Below are positions 17,209-26,502 of a DNA stretch of 64,000 nt, piece after piece (the stretch's first letter is position 1; every line of letters begins with the position of its first letter). The position numbers were made by a program, and so were the translations under genes. The notes below the pieces were generated by a model, which ran no database searches, was not told the origin of the DNA, and worked only from the letters and a program-made list of their open reading frames with translations. The DNA comes from an uncultured Verrucomicrobia subdivision 3 bacterium. GTDB lineage: Bacteria > Verrucomicrobiota > Verrucomicrobiia > Limisphaerales > UBA11358. The stretch lies in NCBI GenBank assembly GCA_903850425.1, contig CAINLR010000176.1, positions 100,922 to 164,921 on the forward strand, given 5' to 3'.

Positions 17209-19941
17209 TCAGTCCGTGCGAACGTCAATGCTATAGACCCAGATCGTGGCCTTGTTCGTGACCATCTGGAGATAAAACTGGTTGAGCATCACGTTTGTCG
17301 GGTTGAACCCGCTGCTGTAGGTGTTCGTGATCGTCACCTGATACACCACCGGCGAGGTCGGGCTGGCCACCGTGCTGATCATGGGATAGACGCCTGGCAA
17401 GGGCACCGGCCAGGCCAGGTCAAGGAAGTTGCCACCGCCTTGATACGGCGTGGTGCAGCCGTAGTAGTGCGCGTTCCATGCCAGCACCTCCGTGTTAGTC
17501 GAAAGGAAAGTAACCCGCGTGTAAATGTTCGTCTTGCCCCAGAACATCGAGGTGGGAATGGAGAAGAGCGAACTGTTGCCCGCCCCGCCGCTGGTGTTCG
17601 TGGCCGTGCCCAGCAGCGCGATGTAATTGACGAAAAACGCTTTGGTGTTGTCCGAAGTGCCGCTGGAGCCGAGCTGCGTCGGTGTGGGGTTCAGTGTGAA
17701 ATAATCGAAGCCAAAGCGCGCCGTGTTCGTGATGGTGCTAATGACTGTGTTGGTGATGTTGTTGGTGATGTAAGTGGTGCCGCCGCCGCCAGCCGCGACA
17801 TTGGCCGGCGTGAGTTGCGCCACCCAGTTGGTCAGCGCCGCCGCCAGCAACAGCGCACCATTCGTCTGCGGATGCACACCATCTGCGCAGATGCCGTTGG
17901 GAAATGCCAGCCCGTTGACCAACCACACTCCGCCATTCGTCGTCAGCACGTTATTCGTGCCAACCTCCACTTGCGCGGCCACGTCAAATATGCCGGACAA
18001 TGGCGGCGGACAGGTTCTAAGCCAGGTGTTGATCGCGGCCCGCGGTGCCCCCATGGTGTCGGTTTCGTGGAACGCCGACTGATACCGGTCATCCACTTTT
18101 GCCGTCACGGCCGCACTGGGAATCCCTTTCAAAGTGATGCTCCCACTGGTCGCGGTGAACAACCAATTGTTGGTAGCGCAGTCGCCCGCCCCATAATTAA
18201 CCAGCGTGTCATTCCCGCCATTGTTCGTTGTCCAGAGATAAGTCCAGCCGTTGGTCACCGACAAAGTGTAGGTGCCGCCACCCGTATAAGTCGCGCCCGC
18301 CGGCACCAAATTTACCAGGCTGACGCGCGGCGTGATCGTCGTCTGATATACCGAAACGCCATTGGTAGCATACGAAACCCATAGTTGCGTCATCAGGTTT
18401 GTCATGCGACTAAAGGTCGAATCCAGTGCAAGATCGTTGAAACCCAGTTCGTCTAGCACTATGTCACAACTTTTGAGAGTCAAATCCTTGTGCACATTCG
18501 CGTTGGTCTGTTCATAAGTGATCGCATTGCCAAACCAGTTCATCGCCACTGAGGGATAGTTCGTCCCAACCGCCTTGGCAAAGTAACCCTGATAAGTGCC
18601 GGAGGCGTTCGCCTGGCTGGAGCTGCTCACACTGACGCTATCACCAATAAAGGCGATGGCATGGCCGATGCCACTACTAAGGATCGCGCACGGGGCAAAG
18701 TTGTAATACAAGCTGGTGACCCCATCCGCCACTGGAATCGTATTGGTGAGCGCCGCAAACCCAATGTCATTTGTGCCCAACAAACTGCCGCTCTCCATCG
18801 CCGTGCCTCCGAACAAATCCACGTTGCCGTTCTGCGCCGCTGAACTGACGATATAGCCCATTGGCGCACTGGGAACACTCGCCCATTGGCGCATTCGGAA
18901 CTTGGTGTTAGCCGGAATGAATAGCTGCATCCGATCGGCCTGAACCATGGCGTTGGTCTGACAAATAACATTCGTCTGCCCGCCAAACGTAAAGAAGTGA
19001 AACACCCCATTTGGGTATTCGACTAACGACTGGATAGTCACCGGACTCATGTTCGTCGAATATGACTGCCAGTTGTTATTGGCGGGACCGGCTTGTTGGC
19101 CAACCAATCCATTGTAATTCGCATACACCACGGTCAAGTCATTGATCGGGGTCGGCCCTGTGCGATAGGTAATCAAACTCACCTCATTGGTGGCCCGCCA
19201 GCGCAGACTATTGGTATTACCATAAGCCAGCTCGTAGGCGGCAAAGCCGTCAATGGCGTTAGCCACAAACGTGCCCACGACCGAGTTCCGATAATTAAGA
19301 TTCACGTTTTGCTGGCCGTTGGTAACGGCCCCACCAAAACTGATTACGGGCCAAATCTGACTGGGATTGATCGTCGTCAATTGATTGCTGCTCAGCCCGG
19401 TGATATTGGTGATCAACTGCTTGGTGAAATACGTGTTTGGCACCATGCAGTTGGTGATGTTCACCACGCCGAGGTTGTAGCCCACCGCAATGCTGAAGGG
19501 ATCACGCCCGCTGATCAGCGGCAGCGCCACGGTGTAGTTTTGCGGATCCAGCACGATGCTGAAAAAACCATTCGTGGCCGTGATCGTCTTGGACGGCCCG
19601 GCGGCGAGGCCATTGTTATTGATGAGAATGGTGCTGTCGGGAATAAAGGAAATCTTGGTGGTGAGTCCGTTCTGGCCGGTGAGGTCAAGCAGATTGCCCG
19701 TCACCGTTGTCACCGCCGGCGTTGCAATGGCGCTGCACAGGATCAGCAACGCGACTGCCAGGCGCACATTGCGCCGAACCCAGGCATCCGGCAAACCCAG
19801 CGCTTCCCCCGGCGTGAGCTCGCCCGCGCATTCTTGCGGCAGCGCGCGCGGCGCGGGCGACTTCAGCGCGCGATCGTTCGGCGGCTGCGCCAGCATTCCC
19901 GTTCGCAGGTTCAATTTCTGCTTTCTGCTTTCTGCTTTCAT
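17209..19941 (-). CDS. Large phage protein with SGNH/GDSL hydrolase domain (910 aa)
   Basis: The N-terminus has a hydrophobic segment (VRLAVALLILCSAIATPAV, about residues 53-71) that could act as signal or anchor. A beta-rich region rich in Asn and Thr follows. The middle (about 450-720) carries the SGNH signature in order: AFIGDSVSVS with the Ser nucleophile, LDELGFNDLA with Asn, and ADGVHPQTNG with the Asp-x-x-His pair. Such enzymes de-acylate sugars or esters, so it may process host surface polysaccharide. The C-terminal part is again beta-rich. Its place between the capsid and connector genes is unusual for a fibre, and it may be an added accessory gene. ATG 19941 is used; the longer frame upstream is unsupported. 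Confidence 0.65.
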   Translation of the reverse strand: MKAESRKQKLNLRTGMLAQPPNDRALKSPAPRALPQECAGELTPGEALGLPDAWVRRNVRLAVALLILCSAIATPAVTTVTGNLLDLTGQNGLTTKISFIPDSTILINNNGLAAGPSKTITATNGFFSIVLDPQNYTVALPLISGRDPFSIAVGYNLGVVNITNCMVPNTYFTKQLITNITGLSSNQLTTINPSQIWPVISFGGAVTNGQQNVNLNYRNSVVGTFVANAIDGFAAYELAYGNTNSLRWRATNEVSLITYRTGPTPINDLTVVYANYNGLVGQQAGPANNNWQSYSTNMSPVTIQSLVEYPNGVFHFFTFGGQTNVICQTNAMVQADRMQLFIPANTKFRMRQWASVPSAPMGYIVSSAAQNGNVDLFGGTAMESGSLLGTNDIGFAALTNTIPVADGVTSLYYNFAPCAILSSGIGHAIAFIGDSVSVSSSSQANASGTYQGYFAKAVGTNYPSVAMNWFGNAITYEQTNANVHKDLTLKSCDIVLDELGFNDLALDSTFSRMTNLMTQLWVSYATNGVSVYQTTITPRVSLVNLVPAGATYTGGGTYTLSVTNGWTYLWTTNNGGNDTLVNYGAGDCATNNWLFTATSGSITLKGIPSAAVTAKVDDRYQSAFHETDTMGAPRAAINTWLRTCPPPLSGIFDVAAQVEVGTNNVLTTNGGVWLVNGLAFPNGICADGVHPQTNGALLLAAALTNWVAQLTPANVAAGGGGTTYITNNITNTVISTITNTARFGFDYFTLNPTPTQLGSSGTSDNTKAFFVNYIALLGTATNTSGGAGNSSLFSIPTSMFWGKTNIYTRVTFLSTNTEVLAWNAHYYGCTTPYQGGGNFLDLAWPVPLPGVYPMISTVASPTSPVVYQVTITNTYSSGFNPTNVMLNQFYLQMVTNKATIWVYSIDVRTD

Positions 19942-20040
19942 ATTTGTTTTCAAAGGGAAGTGGCACCGGAGATCGGAGAGATGCTCCGATGCCACCGTTA
20001 AGCCGCGACGCGGGACCAAGCGCGAGCGGCAAAGTTGTTT

Positions 20041-20328
20041 CTATTCGGCTGGCCAGTGCCAGGTGTTGCCGGCGTGATCCGCGTCATCGCGCCAGGGCGC
20101 GGACTGCACGGGCTGAAGGCCCGCACCGGTGTCCACGGCCAGATCCACCACGCGGCTTTCCAGCTCGGTATAAACCGCCGTGACGGTGGCGGCATTCACC
20201 TGGCCATTCGCCGGCCAGATATAATTCACCACGTCGCCCACTTGCGGCGCGGGGTCCGGCGCGAGGATTTCCTCGGCGGCATTTACTACCCCGGCTTCGG
20301 TCGTAACTTTTTTGGCTTTGCGTCCCAT
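20041..20328 (-). CDS. Small phage head-region protein (95 aa)
   Basis: The short acidic protein starts MGRKAKKVTTEAGVVNAAEE and contains VGDVVNYIWPANGQVNAATV, which reads like a small beta-barrel of the kind found in head decoration or accessory proteins. It directly follows the capsid gene in the direction of transcription. I do not recognise the family. The start at 20328 excludes poor-quality sequence upstream. Confidence 0.5.
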   Translation of the reverse strand: MGRKAKKVTTEAGVVNAAEEILAPDPAPQVGDVVNYIWPANGQVNAATVTAVYTELESRVVDLAVDTGAGLQPVQSAPWRDDADHAGNTWHWPAE

Positions 20329-20411
20329 AAAAAATTGAATTCGATTCGAGTTAAAATTGCAGAGGTGAAGCGGTGAGCCACACGGTTTCCCGGTGGCCCA
20401 CCGCAAGGTGG

Positions 20412-21848
20412 TCAGCTCGCGCTCAACTGGAGCGAGGCGCTCGCCTTTTGACCCATCAGATGGATGTCGAAGCGTTCCAACGCGCGGACGCCGACTTCAT
20501 CCGTGGCGAAGTAAACGTCGCGGCTGGTCTGCACATCCATGCCCCGGCGCTCGCCGAAATACCACCAGGAGAAATCACCGAAGTGAACCTGGTAGGCGTT
20601 GAGCGTGGCGCTGGTGGAATACACCGGCATGATCGGCACCCAGACGATGGGGAAGCCGTCGAACGTGGCCGAGCCGTCCGGCATCCGCACATAAGGCACC
20701 ACCGTGGCGCTCGTGTTGAAGCTGACGAACAGCGTGTCCATCGTGGGATGCGCGTAATACTTGGCCGTCTTCAAAATCGCGCCGGTCGGCAGCGCGCGGA
20801 TGGCGCGCATGTTGGCCAGCGTGATCTTGTCGGACGAACTGTTCGTCGCGGTCAATTGCAGCTTGGTGGAATCCGTCGTGGCCTGGGCGCCCACGCCGCT
20901 GATGCTGTTATAAGTGCCGGAACCGTCACCCAGGAACAGGCAGGTATCTTCCCAATACGCCATCTCGCGGGCGATGTAGCGGGCCACAAACTGACCCACG
21001 GCGAAGATGCTGTCCTCGTCAATTTCCGACGGGATGCGCACGATGCCGCCGGCCTTGCCGGGCGTGAACGTGACCCACTCGGACTGCGGCACTTTTTCCG
21101 TGACACTGCCGGAAACCGCGATGAAGGCGAACTGCGGCTCACCCGTTTTCAAGCGTGGCAGTTTCATGGAATTGCCGGCGAGCGGATAGACCGTGCAGGC
21201 TTTGCGGGCCGTGCCATACACATACACCAGTTCAATGATCTGGTTGGCATAGGCAACCGGTAGCGGAATATCCGTGGCCGCGATCGCCGCCTTGGTTTCC
21301 ACGCCGATGAACTCACAGGCTTTGGCCACGAGGCTGTTGGTTTCGCCACCTTTGAGCTTGTTATCCTGGAGCGCTTTTAGCACGAACATGCTGCCCAGAT
21401 ACTTCGCGCACTGCTCGCCCACCATGGCGACACCATTGACCATGCGCACGCACTCCGTCTCACCGCTCTGCACGCGCTTGCTGAGTTTGCGGAGCTGCGC
21501 TTCCAAGGCATCATTCCGATCCTTCTCGGTTTTGAGCAGGTTGGGCAATGACTTAAACGCCGCGAATCCACCTTCCGCCGAGTTAATATCCTTCAAGCCC
21601 GGAATGAACGTAGCCAGGTCTTTCAACTCGCCGAGGATCTTGTCGAACTCTTTGACTTGATCTTCGGTGAGGCCGGCGATGTAGCACGCCTGACTGCGTT
21701 TGGCCATGGCGATCTGGCTGAGCTGATAGCCCGCCACGAGCAGCACACCCAAGCCGAGCGGAGCGCCGAGCGCCGTGATGGCCACGGCCAGCAAACACAC
21801 CGCCGCGAGTGCGAGCGTGTGCTTATGTTGTTTGAGGAACTTATTCAT
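20412..21848 (-). CDS. Major capsid protein, HK97 fold, with hydrophobic N-terminal extension (478 aa)
   Basis: Residues about 170-478 match HK97-type capsid proteins: VKLPRLKTGEP-type strand, EIDEDSIFAVGQFVARYIAREM (E-loop/spine helix region), CLFLGDGSGTYNSISG, MRAIRALPTG and a C-terminal P-domain strand VGVRALERFDIHLMGQKA. The first 60 residues include two hydrophobic segments (TLALAAVCLLAVAITALG and LGLGVLLVAGYQLSQIA), followed by a coiled-coil (about 65-130) like the scaffolding delta-domain of HK97 gp5. The membrane-like leader is odd and would be removed by the prohead protease encoded immediately upstream. Confidence 0.85.
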   Translation of the reverse strand: MNKFLKQHKHTLALAAVCLLAVAITALGAPLGLGVLLVAGYQLSQIAMAKRSQACYIAGLTEDQVKEFDKILGELKDLATFIPGLKDINSAEGGFAAFKSLPNLLKTEKDRNDALEAQLRKLSKRVQSGETECVRMVNGVAMVGEQCAKYLGSMFVLKALQDNKLKGGETNSLVAKACEFIGVETKAAIAATDIPLPVAYANQIIELVYVYGTARKACTVYPLAGNSMKLPRLKTGEPQFAFIAVSGSVTEKVPQSEWVTFTPGKAGGIVRIPSEIDEDSIFAVGQFVARYIAREMAYWEDTCLFLGDGSGTYNSISGVGAQATTDSTKLQLTATNSSSDKITLANMRAIRALPTGAILKTAKYYAHPTMDTLFVSFNTSATVVPYVRMPDGSATFDGFPIVWVPIMPVYSTSATLNAYQVHFGDFSWWYFGERRGMDVQTSRDVYFATDEVGVRALERFDIHLMGQKASASLQLSAS

Positions 21849-21871
21849 AATGTTGTTTCTTTCTTTTTTCC

Positions 21872-21894
21872 GTAGCAGCGGACGTGAGTCCGCT
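21872..21894. repeat. Half-unit palindromic repeat upstream of the capsid gene
   Basis: GTAGCAGCGGACGTGAGTCC with inner arms AGCGGAC and GTCCGCT. It lies in the short gap between the protease and the capsid gene. Confidence 0.7.
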
Positions 21895-21906
21895 CATTTG
21901 TTTTGG

Positions 21907-22635
21907 TTACTTGAGCAGTTGCGCCAGTCCGCTGGTGAGCAGCCGGCATTTCATTTGCACCAATGCGTGCGACGCGTTAATCCCCTCGCCAGCGTCGCTT
22001 CCTGGGGCGGGAGGATTCGGGTTCTCATCACTGCAAAATTGTTTTAGCCAGGTGCGCAGTTCGCGCAGATCGGATTTCTCAATCGCGCCGGCGGCGAACG
22101 CCTTGCTGAGATTGCTGGCGGCCGGATTGGCTGGCACCACGGTGAGCGCGATTTCCAGCAGATCGCACTCGGTATAGGTGCGGTCGGGCGTGCCATTGCT
22201 GCCGCCGTTATTCCAATCCAGCGGAATGAACCCAACCGATTGCGTGGGCAGGAAGCCGGCCTTGGCCATGTCATACGCCACCTTGCCCAGGGGATTTGCC
22301 ACCGCGAAGAGCACGTCGTTTTCCAGCCGGCCATTCTTGACCTCGTAACGAACGGCCCGGCCGAGCACGAAGCCCACACTGGAATAGTTGTGGCAGTCCG
22401 TGATCACCGGATTGCTTTTGAAGTTGTCGAAATTCTTCCACGCCGTGGGCAGGATGGATTCGTTGTAGCGATCCACCGTGTCATCGGTGGCGATGTAGGA
22501 AATGATCGGCTGATCGCCCGCCACCGCCTTGGACTCCATGTGCAACCCGGCGGAAAGCCCGAGGCTGCCATCCTTGAATGTGACGAGCCGATTACCAAAT
22601 TCAGCCTTAATTTTCTCTAAGTTTAATTGCTTCAT
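21907..22635 (-). CDS. Prohead protease, HK97 family (242 aa)
   Basis: The protein contains the catalytic elements of the HK97 prohead protease family (peptidase U35/S78): the DDTVDRYNESILPTAW segment, His82 in DCHNYSSVGFVLG, and Ser133 in PTQSVGFIPLDW. It would cleave the scaffold part of the capsid protein during head maturation. A Pro-rich linker and a short helical C-terminus follow. It sits between portal and capsid genes in the standard order. The DNA coding for residues 75-85, including His82, is an exact match to CRISPR spacer 7 in the same contig. Confidence 0.88.
   Translation of the reverse strand: MKQLNLEKIKAEFGNRLVTFKDGSLGLSAGLHMESKAVAGDQPIISYIATDDTVDRYNESILPTAWKNFDNFKSNPVITDCHNYSSVGFVLGRAVRYEVKNGRLENDVLFAVANPLGKVAYDMAKAGFLPTQSVGFIPLDWNNGGSNGTPDRTYTECDLLEIALTVVPANPAASNLSKAFAAGAIEKSDLRELRTWLKQFCSDENPNPPAPGSDAGEGINASHALVQMKCRLLTSGLAQLLK
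22381..22412 (+). other. Self-targeted protospacer: exact match to spacer 7 (32/32)
   Basis: The plus-strand sequence GGAATAGTTGTGGCAGTCCG and its 12 following bases are identical to the guide-orientation sequence of spacer 7 (63313-63344). The 3' flank is TGCTTTTG. It lies over the catalytic His codon of the prohead protease gene. Confidence 0.97.
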
Positions 22636-22782
22636 AGGTTCAATGAGTTGCGAGTTGGGGGTGAGCGGTAAAATTTAGGCCTTGCAGAGCCGCCGCAGGG
22701 CCTTGCAACGACGATTCCAGCGAGGGCGTGACTTGGGAGGGTGGCGTTCCCGTCGCGCGCAAATCGAATTCTAGGCGTTCGT

Positions 22783-25056
22783 TCACTGTGCGCCTCCCTT
22801 CTGGGTCTGAAATTCGTCGTAGCTCAGGAACTTCGCCGGCTGGAAATGCTTTTGCCCTTTCACCGCATAGCCCACGCAACGGCAGTTGATGGTCTCGCCG
22901 GGAGCGCCGAGCGGGTCGCCGGGGTAGCTGCAACCGTTCGGCCAGACTTCGCCGATGGGAATGCCATTCTTTTCCTGGCTCACCTGTTCGTTGAGCGTGT
23001 GGGTGAGGCGGGTATTCTCCAGATGCGAGGTCAGCCAGCCCTTGCGCGTGATCCCCGCGCGAACCATGGCATTGTTTCGGCCGCTGTTGATGGCCACATT
23101 CGTTTCGGTGAGCGCAATGACATCGGCGCGGGCGTCCGTGGTGTTATAGACTTCCTTGATGCGCGCGGCCATTTGATCGTAGCTCTCGCCGTCCTTCAGT
23201 CCCTGTTCCAACGAAGAGCGCACACGTTCCCACGTCGTCTGGTTGATGTCTTTGATCACCGGTTCCCGCTGGGCGAGAAACTTGATGGCATCGGCCGGCG
23301 CGAGCTTGAAGTTCGCCAGGTCAATTTCCTGCCAGAGCTGATTGCCGCCAAATTCCAGATCATCCAGCAGCAGCGGTTTCAATTTCTCAATCAGCTTCCC
23401 GTCTTCATTGGCCGAGTTCCAGAGGTCATTCAGATCTTTGGTAGCAGCCGACGTGAGGAGGCTCTTATTCGTTTCCAACTTCGCGAGCAAACGGCTCCGC
23501 TGTTCAAAAAAGAATTTGGCAATCTTCCCGCGCTTGATCCGCACGCTGCCGGCAATGCTCTCTTCAAAGCCATTGGGCGCATTGCAGACGTGTGCCGGCG
23601 CAGTCAGCAGTTTGCGGATACCAGTCGCCGATTTGAGCGTGCGCAAGAAAGCTTGTTCCGGATCCGTTGGATTGTTCGCATCGTTGCCCACTTCCGGCGG
23701 CTCAGTGGCGCCATCATTGCCGACGCTTTGCAGGTTGAACGGCAGATAACTCGTGTCGCCCCAGGAATATTCCGGGAAGCCCAGATCATACGTCTGGGTG
23801 ATGTCATTCAGCGGAATACCCATGCCGAACGCCTTGCCCGCCGCATCCAACCGATCCCGCCGCGCTTCCTGCATGATCGGCTGGCTGTCCACGTCGAACC
23901 ACAATTCCAACGCCGGATCAAACCGCTTCACCAGGGGACCGAACGCCGCTTCCAACTGCCGGCAATAATTGCTGACCGTGTTTTCGATGAACACCCGGCG
24001 ATCCTGCTGCTGGCTGCCGCCGCTGCTGCTGCCGCTCGCGCCGCCGGCCTTGCCGCCACTCGCCGTCTCAATGCCCGCCATGCTCGGCGGCACTTTGAAA
24101 ATCGAAAAGATTTCTTCGCGGGAATATTTCCGGTTCGCCAGGAACTCCATGTCCGCATTCGAGATGGCCGGCTTTTCCATCTTGGCACCGCCCCAGAGAA
24201 AGAGCGGACGATCCGCCGTTCCCGCCGCCCGCTTGCGCTCGCGCAACGCCGCCATGATCTGCTCGCGCTCCGTTTGTTCCACTTGCTGATCCGTGGTGAT
24301 GATCACGCCGGTATCGGCATTGTTCATCATCAATCCCTTCATGAACTGCGCCGCCGCGTAATCCGTCATCGCCGCCAGCCCGGCCACCACCATGGGCGAC
24401 ATGCCGCGCCAAAATAAAAATGGATTGAACGTGCGATGATGAATCACTTCCGTGGGCACCAGCATTTCGCTCGGCAGCGGACTCATCAGCGGCGAACCGG
24501 TGTAACGCCACGCGGTCAGATCATAGCCTTGCACCACATGCCAGAACATCGCCGGATCCAGCGCCAGCATCTTGGCCACCTTGCCATTGCGGCCCGCGAG
24601 GTCCACCGGCTCGTCATAGCGATCCAGCGGCGTGACGAAAAATTCTCCGCGCAATGCTTTCCAAGAAACGATGTGCGCCCAGAACAACGCCCGGTCCATC
24701 GTGGGATGCGGATGATTGAACAGATCCACCACCGCGCCGGATTCAATGATATTTTCGCCGAGCACCTTTTTCTTGAAGCCGGCCTTGGCGCCGCGTTCCA
24801 ACTGGCGCTGAGCGGAAGCTGGCACCAGGGAAATGCGCAACGGGATCTGCGCGACATTCTCCGCCAGGCAACTGATGGCCGTATAGACGGAAGCCGATTG
24901 CGAGTAAGGCGAGTGCATCGTCGCACCCCGGCCATCGGACATATCGTTGCCGGTAAGGAACTGCTGGATGGCGGGCGAGGCGGATTTCTTTTCCGGCAGC
25001 GTGGCGAGCTTGAACGCGTTGCCGGTGAAGGGCGAAAATGTGAGGTTGTTTTTCAT
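22783..25056 (-). CDS. Portal protein fused to MuF head-morphogenesis domain (757 aa)
   Basis: Residues 1-430 are an HK97-type portal: YTAISCLAENVAQIPLRI, IHHRTFNPFLFWRGMSPM and YSREEIFSIFKVPPSMAG are typical. A Gly/Ser-rich loop (ASGGKAGGASGSSSGGSQQQ) interrupts it. The C-terminal 150 residues are the MuF/gp7 domain (ALTETNVAINSGRNNAMVRA, then PGETINCRCVGYAV). In Mu the two parts are the separate genes gp29 and gp30; here they are one chain. Codons near 23441-23464 derive from a palindromic repeat (residues LLTSAAT), and codons near 23636-23667 (TDPEQAFLRTL) match spacer 4. Confidence 0.85.
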   Translation of the reverse strand: MKNNLTFSPFTGNAFKLATLPEKKSASPAIQQFLTGNDMSDGRGATMHSPYSQSASVYTAISCLAENVAQIPLRISLVPASAQRQLERGAKAGFKKKVLGENIIESGAVVDLFNHPHPTMDRALFWAHIVSWKALRGEFFVTPLDRYDEPVDLAGRNGKVAKMLALDPAMFWHVVQGYDLTAWRYTGSPLMSPLPSEMLVPTEVIHHRTFNPFLFWRGMSPMVVAGLAAMTDYAAAQFMKGLMMNNADTGVIITTDQQVEQTEREQIMAALRERKRAAGTADRPLFLWGGAKMEKPAISNADMEFLANRKYSREEIFSIFKVPPSMAGIETASGGKAGGASGSSSGGSQQQDRRVFIENTVSNYCRQLEAAFGPLVKRFDPALELWFDVDSQPIMQEARRDRLDAAGKAFGMGIPLNDITQTYDLGFPEYSWGDTSYLPFNLQSVGNDGATEPPEVGNDANNPTDPEQAFLRTLKSATGIRKLLTAPAHVCNAPNGFEESIAGSVRIKRGKIAKFFFEQRSRLLAKLETNKSLLTSAATKDLNDLWNSANEDGKLIEKLKPLLLDDLEFGGNQLWQEIDLANFKLAPADAIKFLAQREPVIKDINQTTWERVRSSLEQGLKDGESYDQMAARIKEVYNTTDARADVIALTETNVAINSGRNNAMVRAGITRKGWLTSHLENTRLTHTLNEQVSQEKNGIPIGEVWPNGCSYPGDPLGAPGETINCRCVGYAVKGQKHFQPAKFLSYDEFQTQKGGAQ
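23441..23464 (-). repeat. Palindromic repeat half-unit inside the portal-MuF gene
   Basis: GTAGCAGCCGACGTGAGGAG followed by GCTC lies in frame inside the gene and adds the residues LLTSAAT to the protein. It belongs to the same family as the copies at 27960 and 35588. Confidence 0.75.
23636..23667 (+). other. Protospacer-like match to spacer 4 (28/32)
   Basis: Spacer 4 (63109-63140) aligns without gaps with four mismatches. The spacer itself translates to MDPEQAFLRTL and the gene to TDPEQAFLRTL. The 3' flank in guide orientation is TGGATTGT. Confidence 0.88.
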
Positions 25057-25066
25057 GCGTCGCTGG

Positions 25067-26497
25067 TCAGCCTACAAGTGCGCCCATTTCCATTTTGGTT
25101 TTGCCCGCGTGTAGCGCGAGCGCCAGCGCCCAGAAACGATCTGAGTGGCCATTCTTGCCGCGATCCGCCGCGAACCGCACATTGCCCGAGGCCGTGGTTT
25201 CTTTCTTGATCGCGCGCAAGTCCGCCCGGATGGCGTTGTCGTTGGGAATGCGCACCGTGCGATCTTCAAAGGAGGCTTTCAGCGGATAGGCAAGTTCCTC
25301 TTTCACCGCGCCGGTGAACGCCACGCCTTCCACTTTGTATTTGCCAAATTTCTGCGCCGCGCGTTCGGCGAACTGCCGGCCAATGCCCGTCTGGTCAATG
25401 CAGCAGCGTTGCACCTGGGGAAGTGAGAGCAGACCGTAGAGCACATGTTCCTGCGCTTCGAAGGTCTCTGCCTTCAGCGTGAGCAGCCGTCGCGTGTAAT
25501 AAACTTCGCCGAGTTTTTCCACCACCCAGATGGCGGTGAAATCATGATCGCGGCCCACGTCCACACCGATGTAGAGCTTGCCCTTGGCATCCGCCAAATC
25601 CGTTTCCCATTTTTCTTCCGGCTTGTATTCGCCGTTGGCAATCAGGTCGTAGCTGAGGAACGCGCTGTTATCGTCGCTCGGCTGGCACATGTATTCCTGC
25701 ATGAATGTGTCTTCGTCCGCGCAGCCTGCCTTGATGAAATTGAAATAGGCCGCTTCATCCATGCCCTGGCGCTCATCGGCCAGCGGCAGTTTCTTTTGCA
25801 GCTTGTAGAGAAAGCCTTCGTCCAACGCCGTCTGCAGCGAGACCGTGTGCAGCGAGAATCCTTTCGGGTTGCCCTTGTGCTTGACCTCATTCACCAGCTC
25901 GTTGAAGAAGTTGGCCGAACCGCGATGTGTGCTGAAAATGGAAAGTCCGCCGCCCCACGTAATGCCGGGATAGGCGATGCTGTAAAGCTTGCGCGGATCG
26001 GGATGCAAACCAAATTCGTCTAGTGTGCGACCGCCGCGCTTGCCCGCCTGCGCATCCGGGTTGGAAGACATGCTGTGCGCCCGGAGTCCGTTCGCGAATG
26101 CCAGGACGAACGCCGTCGCGCCCTTTTCATCAATCACCATCTGCCCGAGGTCTTTCGCGCCCAGATTCAGCAGCGTTGCAAAGCCCTTGCAATCCTCCAG
26201 AAACAGCCGGGCCTGAATGTCGTCGCGCGAGCTGATCCAGTGATCCAGCTTGGAATCCGCCTGCGATTTGTCTCGCACAATCTTGTAGCCCTCGCTCCAC
26301 GTCCAACCGATCTGCCGGGATTTCTCAGCGATCTTCAGACGCGAATTATCCAGCACCCAGTCCGCCTGGTAAGCCAGCAGCACCGGCTCCCGTCCGTCCG
26401 CCGTGGGCACCGGGAAACGCTGGCACTGCCCCACGAAGTCCGGCAGCACATAGGCCGGGCGGACTTCACAGAATCGGGTTTGACGTTTGGGTGCCAT
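25067..26497 (-). CDS. Terminase large subunit (Mu gp28-like, 476 aa)
   Basis: An ATPase-nuclease that packages phage DNA. LAYQADWVLDNSRLKIAEKS followed by RQIGWTWSE is the adenine-binding and Walker A-like region (about residues 40-70), GRTLDEFGL near residue 158 is the Walker B Asp-Glu, and GVDVGRDHDFTAIWVVE (about 305-322) is the first acidic motif of the RNase-H-fold nuclease. The arrangement and the RQIG signature are those of Mu gp28 proteins. It lies between the small subunit and the portal gene. Confidence 0.85.
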   Translation of the reverse strand: MAPKRQTRFCEVRPAYVLPDFVGQCQRFPVPTADGREPVLLAYQADWVLDNSRLKIAEKSRQIGWTWSEGYKIVRDKSQADSKLDHWISSRDDIQARLFLEDCKGFATLLNLGAKDLGQMVIDEKGATAFVLAFANGLRAHSMSSNPDAQAGKRGGRTLDEFGLHPDPRKLYSIAYPGITWGGGLSIFSTHRGSANFFNELVNEVKHKGNPKGFSLHTVSLQTALDEGFLYKLQKKLPLADERQGMDEAAYFNFIKAGCADEDTFMQEYMCQPSDDNSAFLSYDLIANGEYKPEEKWETDLADAKGKLYIGVDVGRDHDFTAIWVVEKLGEVYYTRRLLTLKAETFEAQEHVLYGLLSLPQVQRCCIDQTGIGRQFAERAAQKFGKYKVEGVAFTGAVKEELAYPLKASFEDRTVRIPNDNAIRADLRAIKKETTASGNVRFAADRGKNGHSDRFWALALALHAGKTKMEMGALVG

Positions 26498-26502
26498 GGA
26501 AA

